From JBOFFC01 sp051648405 (GTDB taxonomy: Bacteria; Planctomycetota; Planctomycetia; Pirellulales; Lacipirellulaceae): a DNA stretch of 44,077 bases. Position 1 is the first letter of the stretch. Each line of letters starts with the position of its first letter. Positions 25,890 to 35,691 of this stretch are shown here, one piece after another. The notes beneath the pieces are model-generated. The model saw only the letters and a list, made by a program, of their open reading frames with translations. It was not told the DNA's origin and did no database searches. The position numbers were made by a program, and so were the translations under genes. The stretch covers positions 1-44,077 of the forward strand of contig JBOFFC010000056.1 of assembly GCA_051648405.1 (NCBI GenBank), read 5' to 3'.

Positions 25890-27398
25890 TCACATCTTCA
25901 CCGGCCCGATGACGCGCTTCAGCGTCTCTCGCATGACCGCGGTGGGGGCTTCGGCGCCGGTGAACAGCAGGTACTGCAACGCCGCCTGGCGGACGAACAT
26001 CTCGACCCCCGTCACGACGCGGCAGCCGTGCTCGCGGGCTTCTTTCACCAGCAGCGTCGATTCGGGGTTGTAGACCGTGTCGAAGACCACCAGCGACGGC
26101 TTGAGGTATGTCTTGCCGAACGGCGACTCATCGACGTTGGGGTGCATGCCGATCGGCGTGCCGTTGATGAGGACGTCGATCGTGGCGTTGTGCCGCGCCC
26201 CCCAGTCGACCGCCTTGGCGTCGAACTCCTTGGCGAGGCGGTCCGAACGTTCGCGCGTGCGGCTGGAGACGGTCACCGTCGCGCCGCGTTTCTTGAGCCC
26301 GTAGAGCAGCGCCCGTGAAACCCCCCCGGCGCCGAGCACCAGCACGCGCTTGCCGCCCAAGGGGCTCGGCTTGTCGGTCGGCGACTCGCCCGCCGCGCGA
26401 GGGGGCCCGAGCGTCTGTTCGAGCGAGTCGATCGCCGCCTTGTAGTCGGTGTTGTAGCCGAGCACCGCGCCGTCGCGGAACACGATCGTGTTTACCGCCG
26501 CGATCCCCTTGGCGGCCGGATCGACCTTGGTGAGCCGGCGGGCGATCGCCTCCTTGTGCGGGATCGTGACCGAAAGCCCCTTGATCCCTAGTCGCGCGAC
26601 GTCGTCGATGAACTCGTCGAGGGCGTCGGCCGGCACGCGGAACGGGACGTACACCGCGCTGCGCCCCTGCTGCTCGAACGCCGCGTTGTGGATGTGCGGG
26701 CTGAGGCTGTGCGCGACGGGGTCGGCCACGACGCCGAAGACCTCGGTCTCGGGGCCGATCTGGTCGTAGCGGTAGATCGACTTCATCTGCTCGAAGCTGA
26801 GTTGCCCCGGCGCCAGCGCCCGCTCGTGGTGGAACGTTGCGTAAGTCCAGGGCGTGCCGAACTTGGCCCCCAGGATCCGCGACGGCGTGCCGATGTCCCC
26901 CATGCACATGCCGACCGTGGGGACCGTCGCCGAGCGCACGAGCTCGAGCATCCGCACGTTGTCACGCGGGCGCTGCGCCATGGTGGCGATCTTCACGACG
27001 TCGGCGTCGAGCGCCGCCAGGCGGGCGTGGAGCGCCGGCAGGTCCTCGGGGGTGTTGCGGAAGTTGTGGTGACTAACGATCCGCTTCGTCTTGCCGTACC
27101 GCGGGATGAGGGGGGCGATGTCCTCTTCGAGGTCGACGTAGTCGGCCCCCAAGGCGACCGCCTCGCGGATCATCATCCGCCGCGCGTCCTCCGAGCCGAG
27201 CCACTTGCCCCCGTCTTCTTCCCGGCGCACGGTGACGATCACCGGGCAGGGGCGGTCGTTCAGCAGCCGCTGCAGGTTCACGCGCGAGCTGATGTAGTCG
27301 AGGCGCAGCTCGACGAGCTGAGCCCCTTGCTCGACGAGGTGGCGGTGCTCCGCCAGCATGTGCTTGTGCCGGCTGCGGCCGATCGAGACGCAGATCAT
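25890..27398 (-). CDS. aroDE: Bifunctional 3-dehydroquinate dehydratase/shikimate dehydrogenase
   Basis: A 502-residue fusion that performs two consecutive shikimate-pathway steps. Residues 1-215 are a type I (class I) dehydroquinase: ELRLDY, EED, RIVSHHNF with the catalytic His near 110, and VVKIATMA with the Schiff-base Lys136. Residues 218-502 are shikimate dehydrogenase: VADPVAHSLSPHIHNAAF, SVTIPHKE with the catalytic Lys282, GYNTDY with Asp318, and the Rossmann motif VLGAGGVSRALLYGL. The fusion is the arrangement of plant DHQ-SDH proteins. ATG 27398 begins at the conserved MICVSIGR. A 7-nt-phased array ends 3 bp before it, so no Shine-Dalgarno is visible. Confidence 0.95.
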   Translation of the reverse strand: MICVSIGRSRHKHMLAEHRHLVEQGAQLVELRLDYISSRVNLQRLLNDRPCPVIVTVRREEDGGKWLGSEDARRMMIREAVALGADYVDLEEDIAPLIPRYGKTKRIVSHHNFRNTPEDLPALHARLAALDADVVKIATMAQRPRDNVRMLELVRSATVPTVGMCMGDIGTPSRILGAKFGTPWTYATFHHERALAPGQLSFEQMKSIYRYDQIGPETEVFGVVADPVAHSLSPHIHNAAFEQQGRSAVYVPFRVPADALDEFIDDVARLGIKGLSVTIPHKEAIARRLTKVDPAAKGIAAVNTIVFRDGAVLGYNTDYKAAIDSLEQTLGPPRAAGESPTDKPSPLGGKRVLVLGAGGVSRALLYGLKKRGATVTVSSRTRERSDRLAKEFDAKAVDWGARHNATIDVLINGTPIGMHPNVDESPFGKTYLKPSLVVFDTVYNPESTLLVKEAREHGCRVVTGVEMFVRQAALQYLLFTGAEAPTAVMRETLKRVIGPVKM

Positions 27399-27707
27399 TG
27401 CGGGAGAGGGGAGAGGTAGGAGGCGAGAGGGAGAGGTTAGATCGCAGATGATCGATGGTAGAGATGAAGCGGCGCCGGTTCCGGTTGATGGGCGAGCTGC
27501 GTACCCCCCTCCTCCTTCAGGGGGAGGGGCCGGGGGAGGGGGGGGAAGTGGGTACTCGACCTCAAGTCCTCGTCGTTTCACCCACGGGGTCAACGACCCG
27601 GGGCTAACGTAGCCATTGTCGCCACAACGGGGCGCCGTCACTAGGCATGAGAGGCGTAAAGCGGGCCCCGGGTTCGCCCTCCGAATCGGGCCAATCGGAC
27701 CTCCCGG
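27399..27707. repeat. Gap between aroDE and mutL with heptamer array and C/G-tract palindrome
   Basis: No gene is seen. The array 27402-27464 has GGGAGAG twice, then GTAGGAG, GCGAGAG and weaker units, all in 7-nt phase. CCCCCCTCCTCC..GGGGGAGGGG (27504-27529) is a hairpin related to the one at 21694-21716. Near 27670-27725 CCGAATCGGGCC..CCCGAATCGG repeats the word CGAATCGG beside the mutL stop. Confidence 0.7.
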
Positions 27708-29747
27708 TTAGGTTCGCCCGAATCGGCGGTCCAGCTCTTCCCGCGTGAAGACCAGCGAAGTCGGCCGGCCGTGCGGGCAGTGGTGGTGGTTCTCGGTGGC
27801 GGGGCGCTCGGCGAGCAATGCCTCGACTTCCTCTGGCGAGAGGGGGTCGCCGTACTTGACTGCCGCTTTGCAGGCCATCGTCGAGAGCAGGTGATCGCAC
27901 AGGTCGCGGGCCGCGTCGTCGGCGCCGTCGGGGGCCGCTTCGCCGGCCACGAGCCGCGCGGCGACGTCGCGGAGGACGTCGGCCGGCGCCGACTTCCCCC
28001 CCAGCAGCGTCGGGAACGACGCGACCAAGACCGTGTCTCCGCCGAACGGCTGGGCCTCGATCCCCAGCCGCCCCAGCAGCGCGCGGTTCTCGAGCACCGC
28101 GGCCGCCTCGGCGGGGGCCAGGTCGACCGGCTCGGGGACGAGCAGCCGCTGCGTCTCGAGCGGCCCGGCGAGGATGCGCGTCCGCAAGCGTTCGTACAGC
28201 ACCCGCTCGTGCAGCGCGTGCTGGTCGATCACCTCCATCCCCTGCGCCGTCTCGACCACTAGGTAGCGGTTGTGGAGCTGCATCGCCTTGCCGACCGCCG
28301 GCGCGGCGAGCTGGTCGGCATCGACCTCGCGCGGAACGTCGGAGGCGTCGAGCGGCCCGCGGTCGTCCCAGGGGACGTCGTAGCGCGTCGCCGTGTCGCG
28401 CGCGGGGGGCCCCGCCAGTGGCGCGCCAAGCCGCGGCGGCGCCGAGGCCGACTGCCGCACGAAACGGTGGAGCGCGAGCTGCGAGGCGGAGCGATTGTCG
28501 GGGTAAGGGCGGAAGTCGCTCGGCGCGTGGGGCCCGTCGAGACGTTGCCCCTCGCGCTGCGCACCGTCGTGTTGCCCAGCGTCGGCTTGCGCAGCGCCCG
28601 CCGTGCGGGCCCACTCGACGATCGCGCTGGGGCCCGACACCACGGCGTCGAGCTCTTCGTCGCCGCTGGTCGCGCTCGGGGCGCGGGCCCGCAGGTCGGT
28701 CGAGAGGAACTTCGCACGGAGCGTCCCCAGCAACTGGCTGTAGACGGCGCCACCGTCGCTGAAGCGGACCTCAAGCTTCATCGGGTGGACGTTCACATCG
28801 ACCATCGCCGGGGGCATCTCCAGGCGCAGGAAGCAGATCGGCTTGCGTCCCGTGAGGAGCAGCCCGCGGTAGGCCTCGCCGAGGGCGTGCTGCAGGGCGC
28901 GGTCGCGGATCGCACGGCCGTTGACGAACAGGTGCTGCAGCTTGGTGTGCGAACGGCTGTGGGCCGGGTCGGCGACAAACCCTTCGAGCCGCACCTGGCC
29001 GTCGTCGCTCGCGACCGGCACCAGGCCCGCGGCCAGCTCCTCGCCGAACAGCGTCGCGATGCGGTCGCGCCAGTCGGCCAGGTCGGCGCCGGCCTCGCCG
29101 TCGGCCCCGACGCCGCTAGCCCCAACGCAGGGGGGGAGGTCGTGGACCAACCGCCCGCCGTGCGACAGCGTGAAGTGGACCCGCGGGTGGGCGAGCGCGA
29201 CGCGGGCCAGCGCCTCGGTGGCGTGGGCCGCCTCGGTCTGCGGCGAGCGCAGGAACTTCTTCCTCACGGGCGTGTTGTAGAACAGGTCGCGGACCTCGAT
29301 CGTTGTCCCCACGGGGGCGCCCGCGGGAGCGACGTCCGACAGCGTCCCGCCATCGACCCGCAGCTCGGCGCCGGCGGTCGCCCCTTGCTGGCGGCTCCGC
29401 AGCACGAGCCGCGAGACGGAGGCGATCGACGCCAGCGCCTCGCCGCGGAACCCCAGCGTATTGACCTCGAACAGCTCGTCGGCGGAGGTGATCTTGCTCG
29501 TCGCGTGGTTCGTGACGGCGAGCTCGAGCTCGTCGGGGGGGATCCCACGGCCGTTATCGACCACCCTTACGAGGTCGGCCCCGCCGCGCTCGAGCACGAC
29601 ATCGACGCGCGTCGCCCCGGCGTCGATCGCGTTCTCAAGCAGCTCCTTGACGACGCTCGCCGGCCGCTCGACGACCTCCCCCGCGGCGATCTTGTTCACG
29701 ACAAGCGGCGGGAGCATGCGGATAGGGGGGCGAGCGGCTTCGCTCAT
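27708..29747 (-). CDS. mutL: DNA mismatch repair protein MutL with endonuclease motif
   Basis: A 679-residue mismatch-repair ATPase. The GHKL N-terminal domain (1-335) has ENAIDAGAT, DNGRGI, TLGFRGEALASI and DVNVHPMKLEVRF. A Pro/Ala/Asp-rich linker follows. The C-terminal domain has DQHALHERVLYERL (Asp508), the DQHA(X)2E(X)4E metal-binding endonuclease motif, plus ACKAAVKYGD and CPHGRPT, the other metal-site elements. This indicates that MutL itself nicks the strand, as in bacteria without MutH. The start is ATG 29747; MLPPLVV ten codons later is an alternative. No mutS is next to it. Confidence 0.96.
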   Translation of the reverse strand: MSEAARPPIRMLPPLVVNKIAAGEVVERPASVVKELLENAIDAGATRVDVVLERGGADLVRVVDNGRGIPPDELELAVTNHATSKITSADELFEVNTLGFRGEALASIASVSRLVLRSRQQGATAGAELRVDGGTLSDVAPAGAPVGTTIEVRDLFYNTPVRKKFLRSPQTEAAHATEALARVALAHPRVHFTLSHGGRLVHDLPPCVGASGVGADGEAGADLADWRDRIATLFGEELAAGLVPVASDDGQVRLEGFVADPAHSRSHTKLQHLFVNGRAIRDRALQHALGEAYRGLLLTGRKPICFLRLEMPPAMVDVNVHPMKLEVRFSDGGAVYSQLLGTLRAKFLSTDLRARAPSATSGDEELDAVVSGPSAIVEWARTAGAAQADAGQHDGAQREGQRLDGPHAPSDFRPYPDNRSASQLALHRFVRQSASAPPRLGAPLAGPPARDTATRYDVPWDDRGPLDASDVPREVDADQLAAPAVGKAMQLHNRYLVVETAQGMEVIDQHALHERVLYERLRTRILAGPLETQRLLVPEPVDLAPAEAAAVLENRALLGRLGIEAQPFGGDTVLVASFPTLLGGKSAPADVLRDVAARLVAGEAAPDGADDAARDLCDHLLSTMACKAAVKYGDPLSPEEVEALLAERPATENHHHCPHGRPTSLVFTREELDRRFGRT

Positions 29748-29861
29748 TTGGTCGTCCCTGACTTCAATTCGGAGGTCGGATTGCGGAACGCGGAATCGAG
29801 CAAGGCAAGCTGATCGAGCGGACTCGGCTCGATTCCTCCTTCCGCCTTACGACTTCGCCCT

Positions 29862-31262
29862 TCAACTTAGGCCGAACTCTTTGATCTTGCGGTACAGGGT
29901 CCGCTCGCCGATGCCCAGCATCTTGGCGGCCTCCTCGCGGTTGCCGCCGGTGACTTTGAGCGTCTCGCCGATGAACATCCCCTCGATCTCCTCCAGCGGC
30001 TTTCCCACCAGGTCCGCGAGCCCCCCCCCAAGCGAGACCGGCACGCCACTCTCGTCGAGCGCCAGGAACTGTTCCGGCAGGTCGTCGAGGTCGAGGACGC
30101 CGTCGAAATCGACCACCACCATGCTCTCGATCACGTTCCGCAGCTCGCGGACGTTCCCCGGCCACTCGTAGGCCAGTAGCCGGCGCCGCGCCGCGCCCGA
30201 GACGGCCGTCACCGGCTTGTGGTGCCGCTTGGCGTGCAGCTTGACAAAGTGATCGACCAACAGCGGCACGTCCTCGCGCCGCTCGACCAGGCGCGGCAGG
30301 CGCACCGTGACCACCTTCAGGCGGTGGTACAGGTCTTCGCGGAACGTGCCGGCCTGGATCGCCGCTTCGAGGTCGCGGTTGGTGGCCGACAGCAGGCGCA
30401 CGTCAACGCGTTTGACTTCGTTCGAGCCGACGCGGGTGATCTCCCCCGACTCCAGGACGCGCAGCAGCTTGATCTGCGTGGCCAGCGGCGTGTCGCCGAC
30501 CTCGTCGAGCAGCAGCGTGCCTCCGTCGGCGTACTCGAACTTGCCGACGCGGTCGTGCGAGGCGTCGGTGAAGGCCCCTTTGACGTGGCCGAACAGCTCG
30601 GACTCGAGGATGTTCTCGCTCAGCGCGCCGCAGTTGAGGGCCACGAAGGGGCGCGACTTGCGCGGGCTGTTCTGGTGGATCGCCTGCGCGACGAGCTCCT
30701 TGCCGCTCCCCGTCTCGCCGTGGATCAGCACCGTGGCGTCGGTGGAGGCCACGCGGCTGAGGCGCTCGATCACGGCCCGCATCGGCTCGGAGTTGCCGAC
30801 GACCCCCTCGAAGCCGAACTTCTCGTCGAGTCGCCGTCGGAGCTCGGCGTTGGCGCGCCGCAGGTGTTGGCTGCGGGCCGCGTTGTCGACCACCGCGCGG
30901 AGCTGCCCCAGGTCGAGCGGCTTCAGCAGGTAGTTGAACGCCCCCTGGCGCATCGCCTCGACGGCCGACTCAACCGTGCCGTGCCCGGTGACGAGGATCA
31001 CCTCGGCGTCGGGGAGCAACTCCTTGCTCTTGGCCAGCAGCTCGAGGCCCCCCAGGCCGGGCATCACCAGGTCGGTGACGACGACCTCGAAGGCGCCGCG
31101 GCCGAGCATCTCGACCGCCTCGCGCCCGCTGTGGGCCACGGCGCAGCGGTAGCCCACCTTCGCCAGGCTCTCGCTCATCGCCTCGGCGTGGCCCGTGTCG
31201 TTGTCGACCACCAGCACCTGGATCGGGGGGCCGGCGGCGGCTTGGGTCCCTGTTTTCGCCAT
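29862..31262 (-). CDS. NtrC-type sigma-54-dependent response regulator
   Basis: A 466-residue regulator: receiver domain (VLVVDND, phospho-acceptor Asp64 in VVTDLVMPG, YLLKPLD), sigma-54 AAA+ domain (about 150-385) with Walker A GETGSGKE (182-189), ESELFGHVKGAFTDA and LLLDEVGDTP, Arg-finger-type region REDLYHRLKV, then a Fis-type helix-turn-helix (GGNREEAAKMLGIGERTLYRKIKE). The sigma-54 contact loop is GAFTDA (229-234) rather than GAFTGA, so the last Gly is Asp. A soluble histidine kinase is encoded just upstream, 150 bp away on the same strand, and is the likely partner. Its target genes are unknown. Confidence 0.94.
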   Translation of the reverse strand: MAKTGTQAAAGPPIQVLVVDNDTGHAEAMSESLAKVGYRCAVAHSGREAVEMLGRGAFEVVVTDLVMPGLGGLELLAKSKELLPDAEVILVTGHGTVESAVEAMRQGAFNYLLKPLDLGQLRAVVDNAARSQHLRRANAELRRRLDEKFGFEGVVGNSEPMRAVIERLSRVASTDATVLIHGETGSGKELVAQAIHQNSPRKSRPFVALNCGALSENILESELFGHVKGAFTDASHDRVGKFEYADGGTLLLDEVGDTPLATQIKLLRVLESGEITRVGSNEVKRVDVRLLSATNRDLEAAIQAGTFREDLYHRLKVVTVRLPRLVERREDVPLLVDHFVKLHAKRHHKPVTAVSGAARRRLLAYEWPGNVRELRNVIESMVVVDFDGVLDLDDLPEQFLALDESGVPVSLGGGLADLVGKPLEEIEGMFIGETLKVTGGNREEAAKMLGIGERTLYRKIKEFGLS

Positions 31263-31276
31263 CCCCGGATTATGGA

Positions 31277-31311
31277 GTGGGCGGTCGGCAGTGGGCAGTG
31301 GGCGGGGAGTC
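31277..31311. repeat. 7-nt-phased array upstream of the NtrC-type regulator
   Basis: GTGGGCG, GTCGGCA, GTGGGCA, GTGGGCG in strict 7-nt phase begin 15 nt upstream of the regulator start codon. They occupy the place where promoter or ribosome-binding signals would be expected. Confidence 0.72.
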
Positions 31312-31367
31312 GTGCTAGTCGCTGCGGCTCAGGGGATGCACGGCAAAGATCGCGGAGGACGGTACGC

Positions 31368-31443
31368 AACCGCGAATACGCGCGAAGGAACGCGAATGTC
31401 GGAGCCGTCTTTCATTCGCGTTCCTTCGCGCGAATTCGCGGTT
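31368..31443. repeat. 31-bp near-perfect inverted repeat overlapping the kinase 3-prime end
   Basis: Arm 31368-31398 and arm 31413-31443 match as inverted complements at 30 of 31 positions, with a 14-nt loop (core CGCGCGAAGGAACGCGAATG). The right arm is coding: it encodes the last residues and the TGA stop (31412-31414) of the histidine kinase. A weaker relative is at 24797-24832. Confidence 0.88.
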
Positions 31444-32236
31444 CGTTCTTACTTCCTTCCTCCGTGTCCTCCGCGCTCTCTGTGGTGAACCCCGTCGGCA
31501 GCCGCGCCACCGCCGGCAGGCCGATCGTGAACCGTGTGCCGCGGCCCGGTTCGCTCTCGACGGCGATCGTGCCGCCGTGCGCCTCGATCAGTTTGGCGGT
31601 CGTCGGCAACCCCAGGCCCGAGCCGCCGGGTTTGGTGCTGAAGAAGGCCTCGAACATGCGGCTCATCGTCCCTTCGTCCATGCCGACCCCCGTGTCGGTT
31701 AGGTAGACGGCGACCGAGTCCCCCACGGCGCGCGTCTGGACAACGATCTGCCCCCCGTCGGGCATCGCCTGCTTGGCGTTCAGCAGCAGGTTCACCAACG
31801 CGCCGCGGAACGCCTCGCGGTCGAGCCGCACGGTCGGGAGGTCGGGGTCGAGGTAGGGGACGATCTCGATCCCCGCGCCGCGGCACTCGGGCTCGAAGAA
31901 GTCGAGCGCCTCGGAGATCTCGACGTTCAGGTCGCGGGGCTCGAGGTCCACGCGGCGGACCTTGGCGTAGTCGAGGAAGTGGTCGAGCAAGTCGTGCAGC
32001 CGCTGGCACTCGCGCTGCACGGCCTCGATCCGCTTCGCCGCGCGGCGCTGCGGCAGCGAGAGGGGCGGGGCGTCGTCCCCCTCGGGGAGCAGGTCCTCGG
32101 CCAACAGTTGCACGTTGAGCCGGATCGTCGAGAGGGGGTTCTTGATCTCGTGCGCGAGCCCCCCCGCGAGCCGAGCGATCTCGGCGTACTGGTCCATCAG
32201 CCGCTGGACCGTCTCGTCAGTCGAGGGGGGCTTCAT
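31412..32236 (-). CDS. Soluble sensor histidine kinase without an input domain, repeat-derived C-terminus
   Basis: A 274-residue cytoplasmic kinase with no transmembrane segment and no PAS or GAF input domain. The phosphorylated His is His29 in GGLAHEIKNPL; the dimerisation helix follows, then N-box NLLLNAKQAM, G1 DTGVGMDEG, F-box FEAFFSTKPGG and G2 GSGLGLPTTAKLIEAHGG. The signal may come through a partner protein. It precedes the NtrC-type regulator by 150 bp, so the two should form a phosphorelay. After TIGLPAVARL the chain ends in about 25 residues (TTESAEDTEEGSKN, then ending AKERE) encoded by two interspersed repeats, one being the arm at 31413-31443. The original stop was probably overwritten. 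ATG 32236. Confidence 0.9.
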   Translation of the reverse strand: MKPPSTDETVQRLMDQYAEIARLAGGLAHEIKNPLSTIRLNVQLLAEDLLPEGDDAPPLSLPQRRAAKRIEAVQRECQRLHDLLDHFLDYAKVRRVDLEPRDLNVEISEALDFFEPECRGAGIEIVPYLDPDLPTVRLDREAFRGALVNLLLNAKQAMPDGGQIVVQTRAVGDSVAVYLTDTGVGMDEGTMSRMFEAFFSTKPGGSGLGLPTTAKLIEAHGGTIAVESEPGRGTRFTIGLPAVARLPTGFTTESAEDTEEGSKNEPRIRAKERE

Positions 32237-32252
32237 GTCGATTCAGGAAGGG

Positions 32253-32428
32253 GAACCGCCACGGCGCAGCGAGCGCAGAGTACGCAGCGACGAAGAGCAG
32301 AATCAGCCGCAAATGGACGCGGATAAAGCTTCAACAATGTGCATCTGCGTTGATCGGCGTCCATCGGCGGCCAGTGTTTTCCATTCTTCTTCGCTGCGTT
32401 CTTGGCGCTCGCTGCGCCGTGGCGGTTC
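32253..32428. repeat. 176-nt nested inverted repeat between kinase and pnp
   Basis: The outer arms 32253-32296 and 32385-32428 match at 40 of 44 positions, including 24 consecutive pairs. Inner arms near 32306-32324 (GCCGCAAATGGACGCGGAT) and 32354-32372 match at about 16 of 19. The inner words (ATGGACGC, ATCTGCGTTGATC) resemble an interspersed repeat common in many bacterial genomes. The transcript would fold into one long hairpin. It lies 17 nt upstream of the kinase start. Confidence 0.88.
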
Positions 32429-32435
32429 AGCGTCC

Positions 32436-32479
32436 AAGAAAAACAGCCGGGCCCCGCGGTGAGGCGAGGCCCGGCTGAG
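32436..32479 (-). terminator. Rho-independent terminator of pnp
   Basis: On the minus strand AGCCGGGCC pairs with GGCCCGGCT around a 14-nt loop, followed by GTTTTTCTT. Stem, loop and T-tract have the classic order, about 30 nt after the pnp stop. This is the clearest intrinsic terminator in the window. Confidence 0.9.
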
Positions 32480-32506
32480 GGGTTCACTGGGTCGTTCGCA
32501 TCGCGA

Positions 32507-34615
<2,109 letters not shown>

Positions 34616-34716
34616 GGGTTACTCGCCAGAGTGTTGCGTGAAAAAGCGCGGCGGAAAGGTTCCGCCTCCGTCAGGCCGCCCGGCCGCTGCGCCCGAAGAG
34701 CGCGCCCCCGACCGCA
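34616..34716. other. Non-coding leader between rpsO terminator and pnp
   Basis: Part of the 337-bp rpsO-pnp gap. It is GC-rich with weak local palindromes (GCGGAAAGGTTCCGC near 34650-34664). I see no gene and no clear promoter for pnp here; pnp may be read from the rpsO promoter. Confidence 0.4.
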
Positions 34717-34745
34717 GCGAAAACGCCCCCGCAAAGGCGGGGCAG
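34717..34745 (-). terminator. Candidate terminator or attenuator between rpsO and pnp
   Basis: On the minus strand GCCCCGCC..GGCGGGGGC-type arms (34725-34743) form a GC stem with a short loop, followed by GTTTTCG. It lies about 210 nt after rpsO. A second hairpin without a T-tract is at 34908-34925 (TCCGGC/GCCGGA). Together they may limit pnp transcription from the rpsO promoter. Confidence 0.5.
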
Positions 34746-34952
34746 GGGAGGGCAGTGTCAGGGCCACAGCGCCATTCTCGATCGGCAAGCGAGAGCGGGG
34801 ACGAAGTACGTCCCGCACCAACGTGCGCGATAAAAACGGGCGCCGGCCCGAGACGAGGGATCGACCATCGCCGGTTAAGCCGCTGCGAGGGACGCCACGG
34901 GGGGCAATCCGGCGTTGATGCCGGAGGGCGCCACGCGGTCCTTCGCCGGGGG

Positions 34953-35222
34953 CTACTTCCGGATGCCCAGTCGCTGCAGCAGATCGAGGTACAACTGCGG
35001 GTTCTTGCTCTTCACGTAGTCGAGCAACCGGCGGCGACGGCTGACCATCCGCAACAGACCCCGACGACTTGCGTAGTCCTTCGAGTGCGTCTGCATGTGG
35101 GACGTCATCTGGGCGATCCGACTCGTGAGCAGCGCGATCTGCACCTCGGGCGAACCGGTGTCGCCGTCTTTGCGCTGGTAGTCGCTCACAACCTTTTCGG
35201 TAACGTCGGTCGTCAAAGCCAT
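34953..35222 (-). CDS. rpsO: 30S ribosomal protein S15
   Basis: An 89-residue protein, exactly the usual S15 length. It binds 16S rRNA early in 30S assembly. Hallmarks are DTGSPEVQIALLTSRI, HMQTHSKDYASRRGLLRMVSRRRRLLDYVK and YLDLLQRLGIRK. ATG 35222 gives the canonical start MALTTDV. It heads a leader of about 210 nt from a good candidate promoter; S15 often represses its own mRNA through structures in such leaders, but no specific fold is shown here. pnp follows on the same strand. Confidence 0.98.
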   Translation of the reverse strand: MALTTDVTEKVVSDYQRKDGDTGSPEVQIALLTSRIAQMTSHMQTHSKDYASRRGLLRMVSRRRRLLDYVKSKNPQLYLDLLQRLGIRK

Positions 35223-35437
35223 CGCGTTTCGGGGGGTCTCGACGGGGATCGGATCGCAAGAGACCGACGCCAACCCTGGTGGGTAGCAGGCCGGTCGCCG
35301 CGTGACTTCGTCTGGCGCAGGTCCCTGCCGCTCGAACGGTTCGCGAGCGATAGAAGGGAGCGCCTTCTCTCCTGGGCGCGGCCGCCGTCGGCCCGCGCTT
35401 CCACTAAGGTCTTAGGTTCATTAACGACAAGCCGCGG

Positions 35438-35465
35438 AGTATACCCGCTGGGCGGCCGTTTGCAA
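35438..35465 (-). promoter_or_regulatory. Promoter of rpsO
   Basis: On the minus strand TTGCAA (35460-35465), a 16-nt spacer and TATACT (35438-35443) give one of the best sigma-70-like matches in the window. Transcription would begin near 35431, giving a leader of about 210 nt with GC-rich hairpins near 35380-35400. Confidence 0.6.
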
Positions 35466-35535
35466 CGGGGCGGCCTCGCGAATCGTCAGCGGCGGCTGAC
35501 CGCGGGCCGGCTAGCCCTCCGGACCTCCGGGCAGT

Positions 35536-35691
35536 TAGCAGCCCGTTGATTGTTCGACAGGCTGCGTCGTCGCAGGGAGGCGACGCCGAAACCGTGACGC
35601 TTTCGCCGCGGTTTCGCGAGCCGCGAACGGCTCGGTCGTGAGCTTGGCGAGGTTGAGAAACGCCACGACGGCGTTTTTCAACAGGCTGCTA
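35536..35691. mobile_element. 156-bp element with terminal inverted repeats (MITE-like)
   Basis: Left end TAGCAGCCCGTTGA and right end TCAACAGGCTGCTA are inverted repeats with 13 of 14 matching. Each ends in TA, which could be a target duplication. The interior has no coding frame; its last 40 bp share GTTGAGAAACGCC and GGCGTT with the repeat at 6393-6452. The right end supplies the TAG stop (35689-35691) of the desaturase gene. It fits a small non-autonomous transposable element, but a repeat with a terminator role is possible. Confidence 0.6.
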
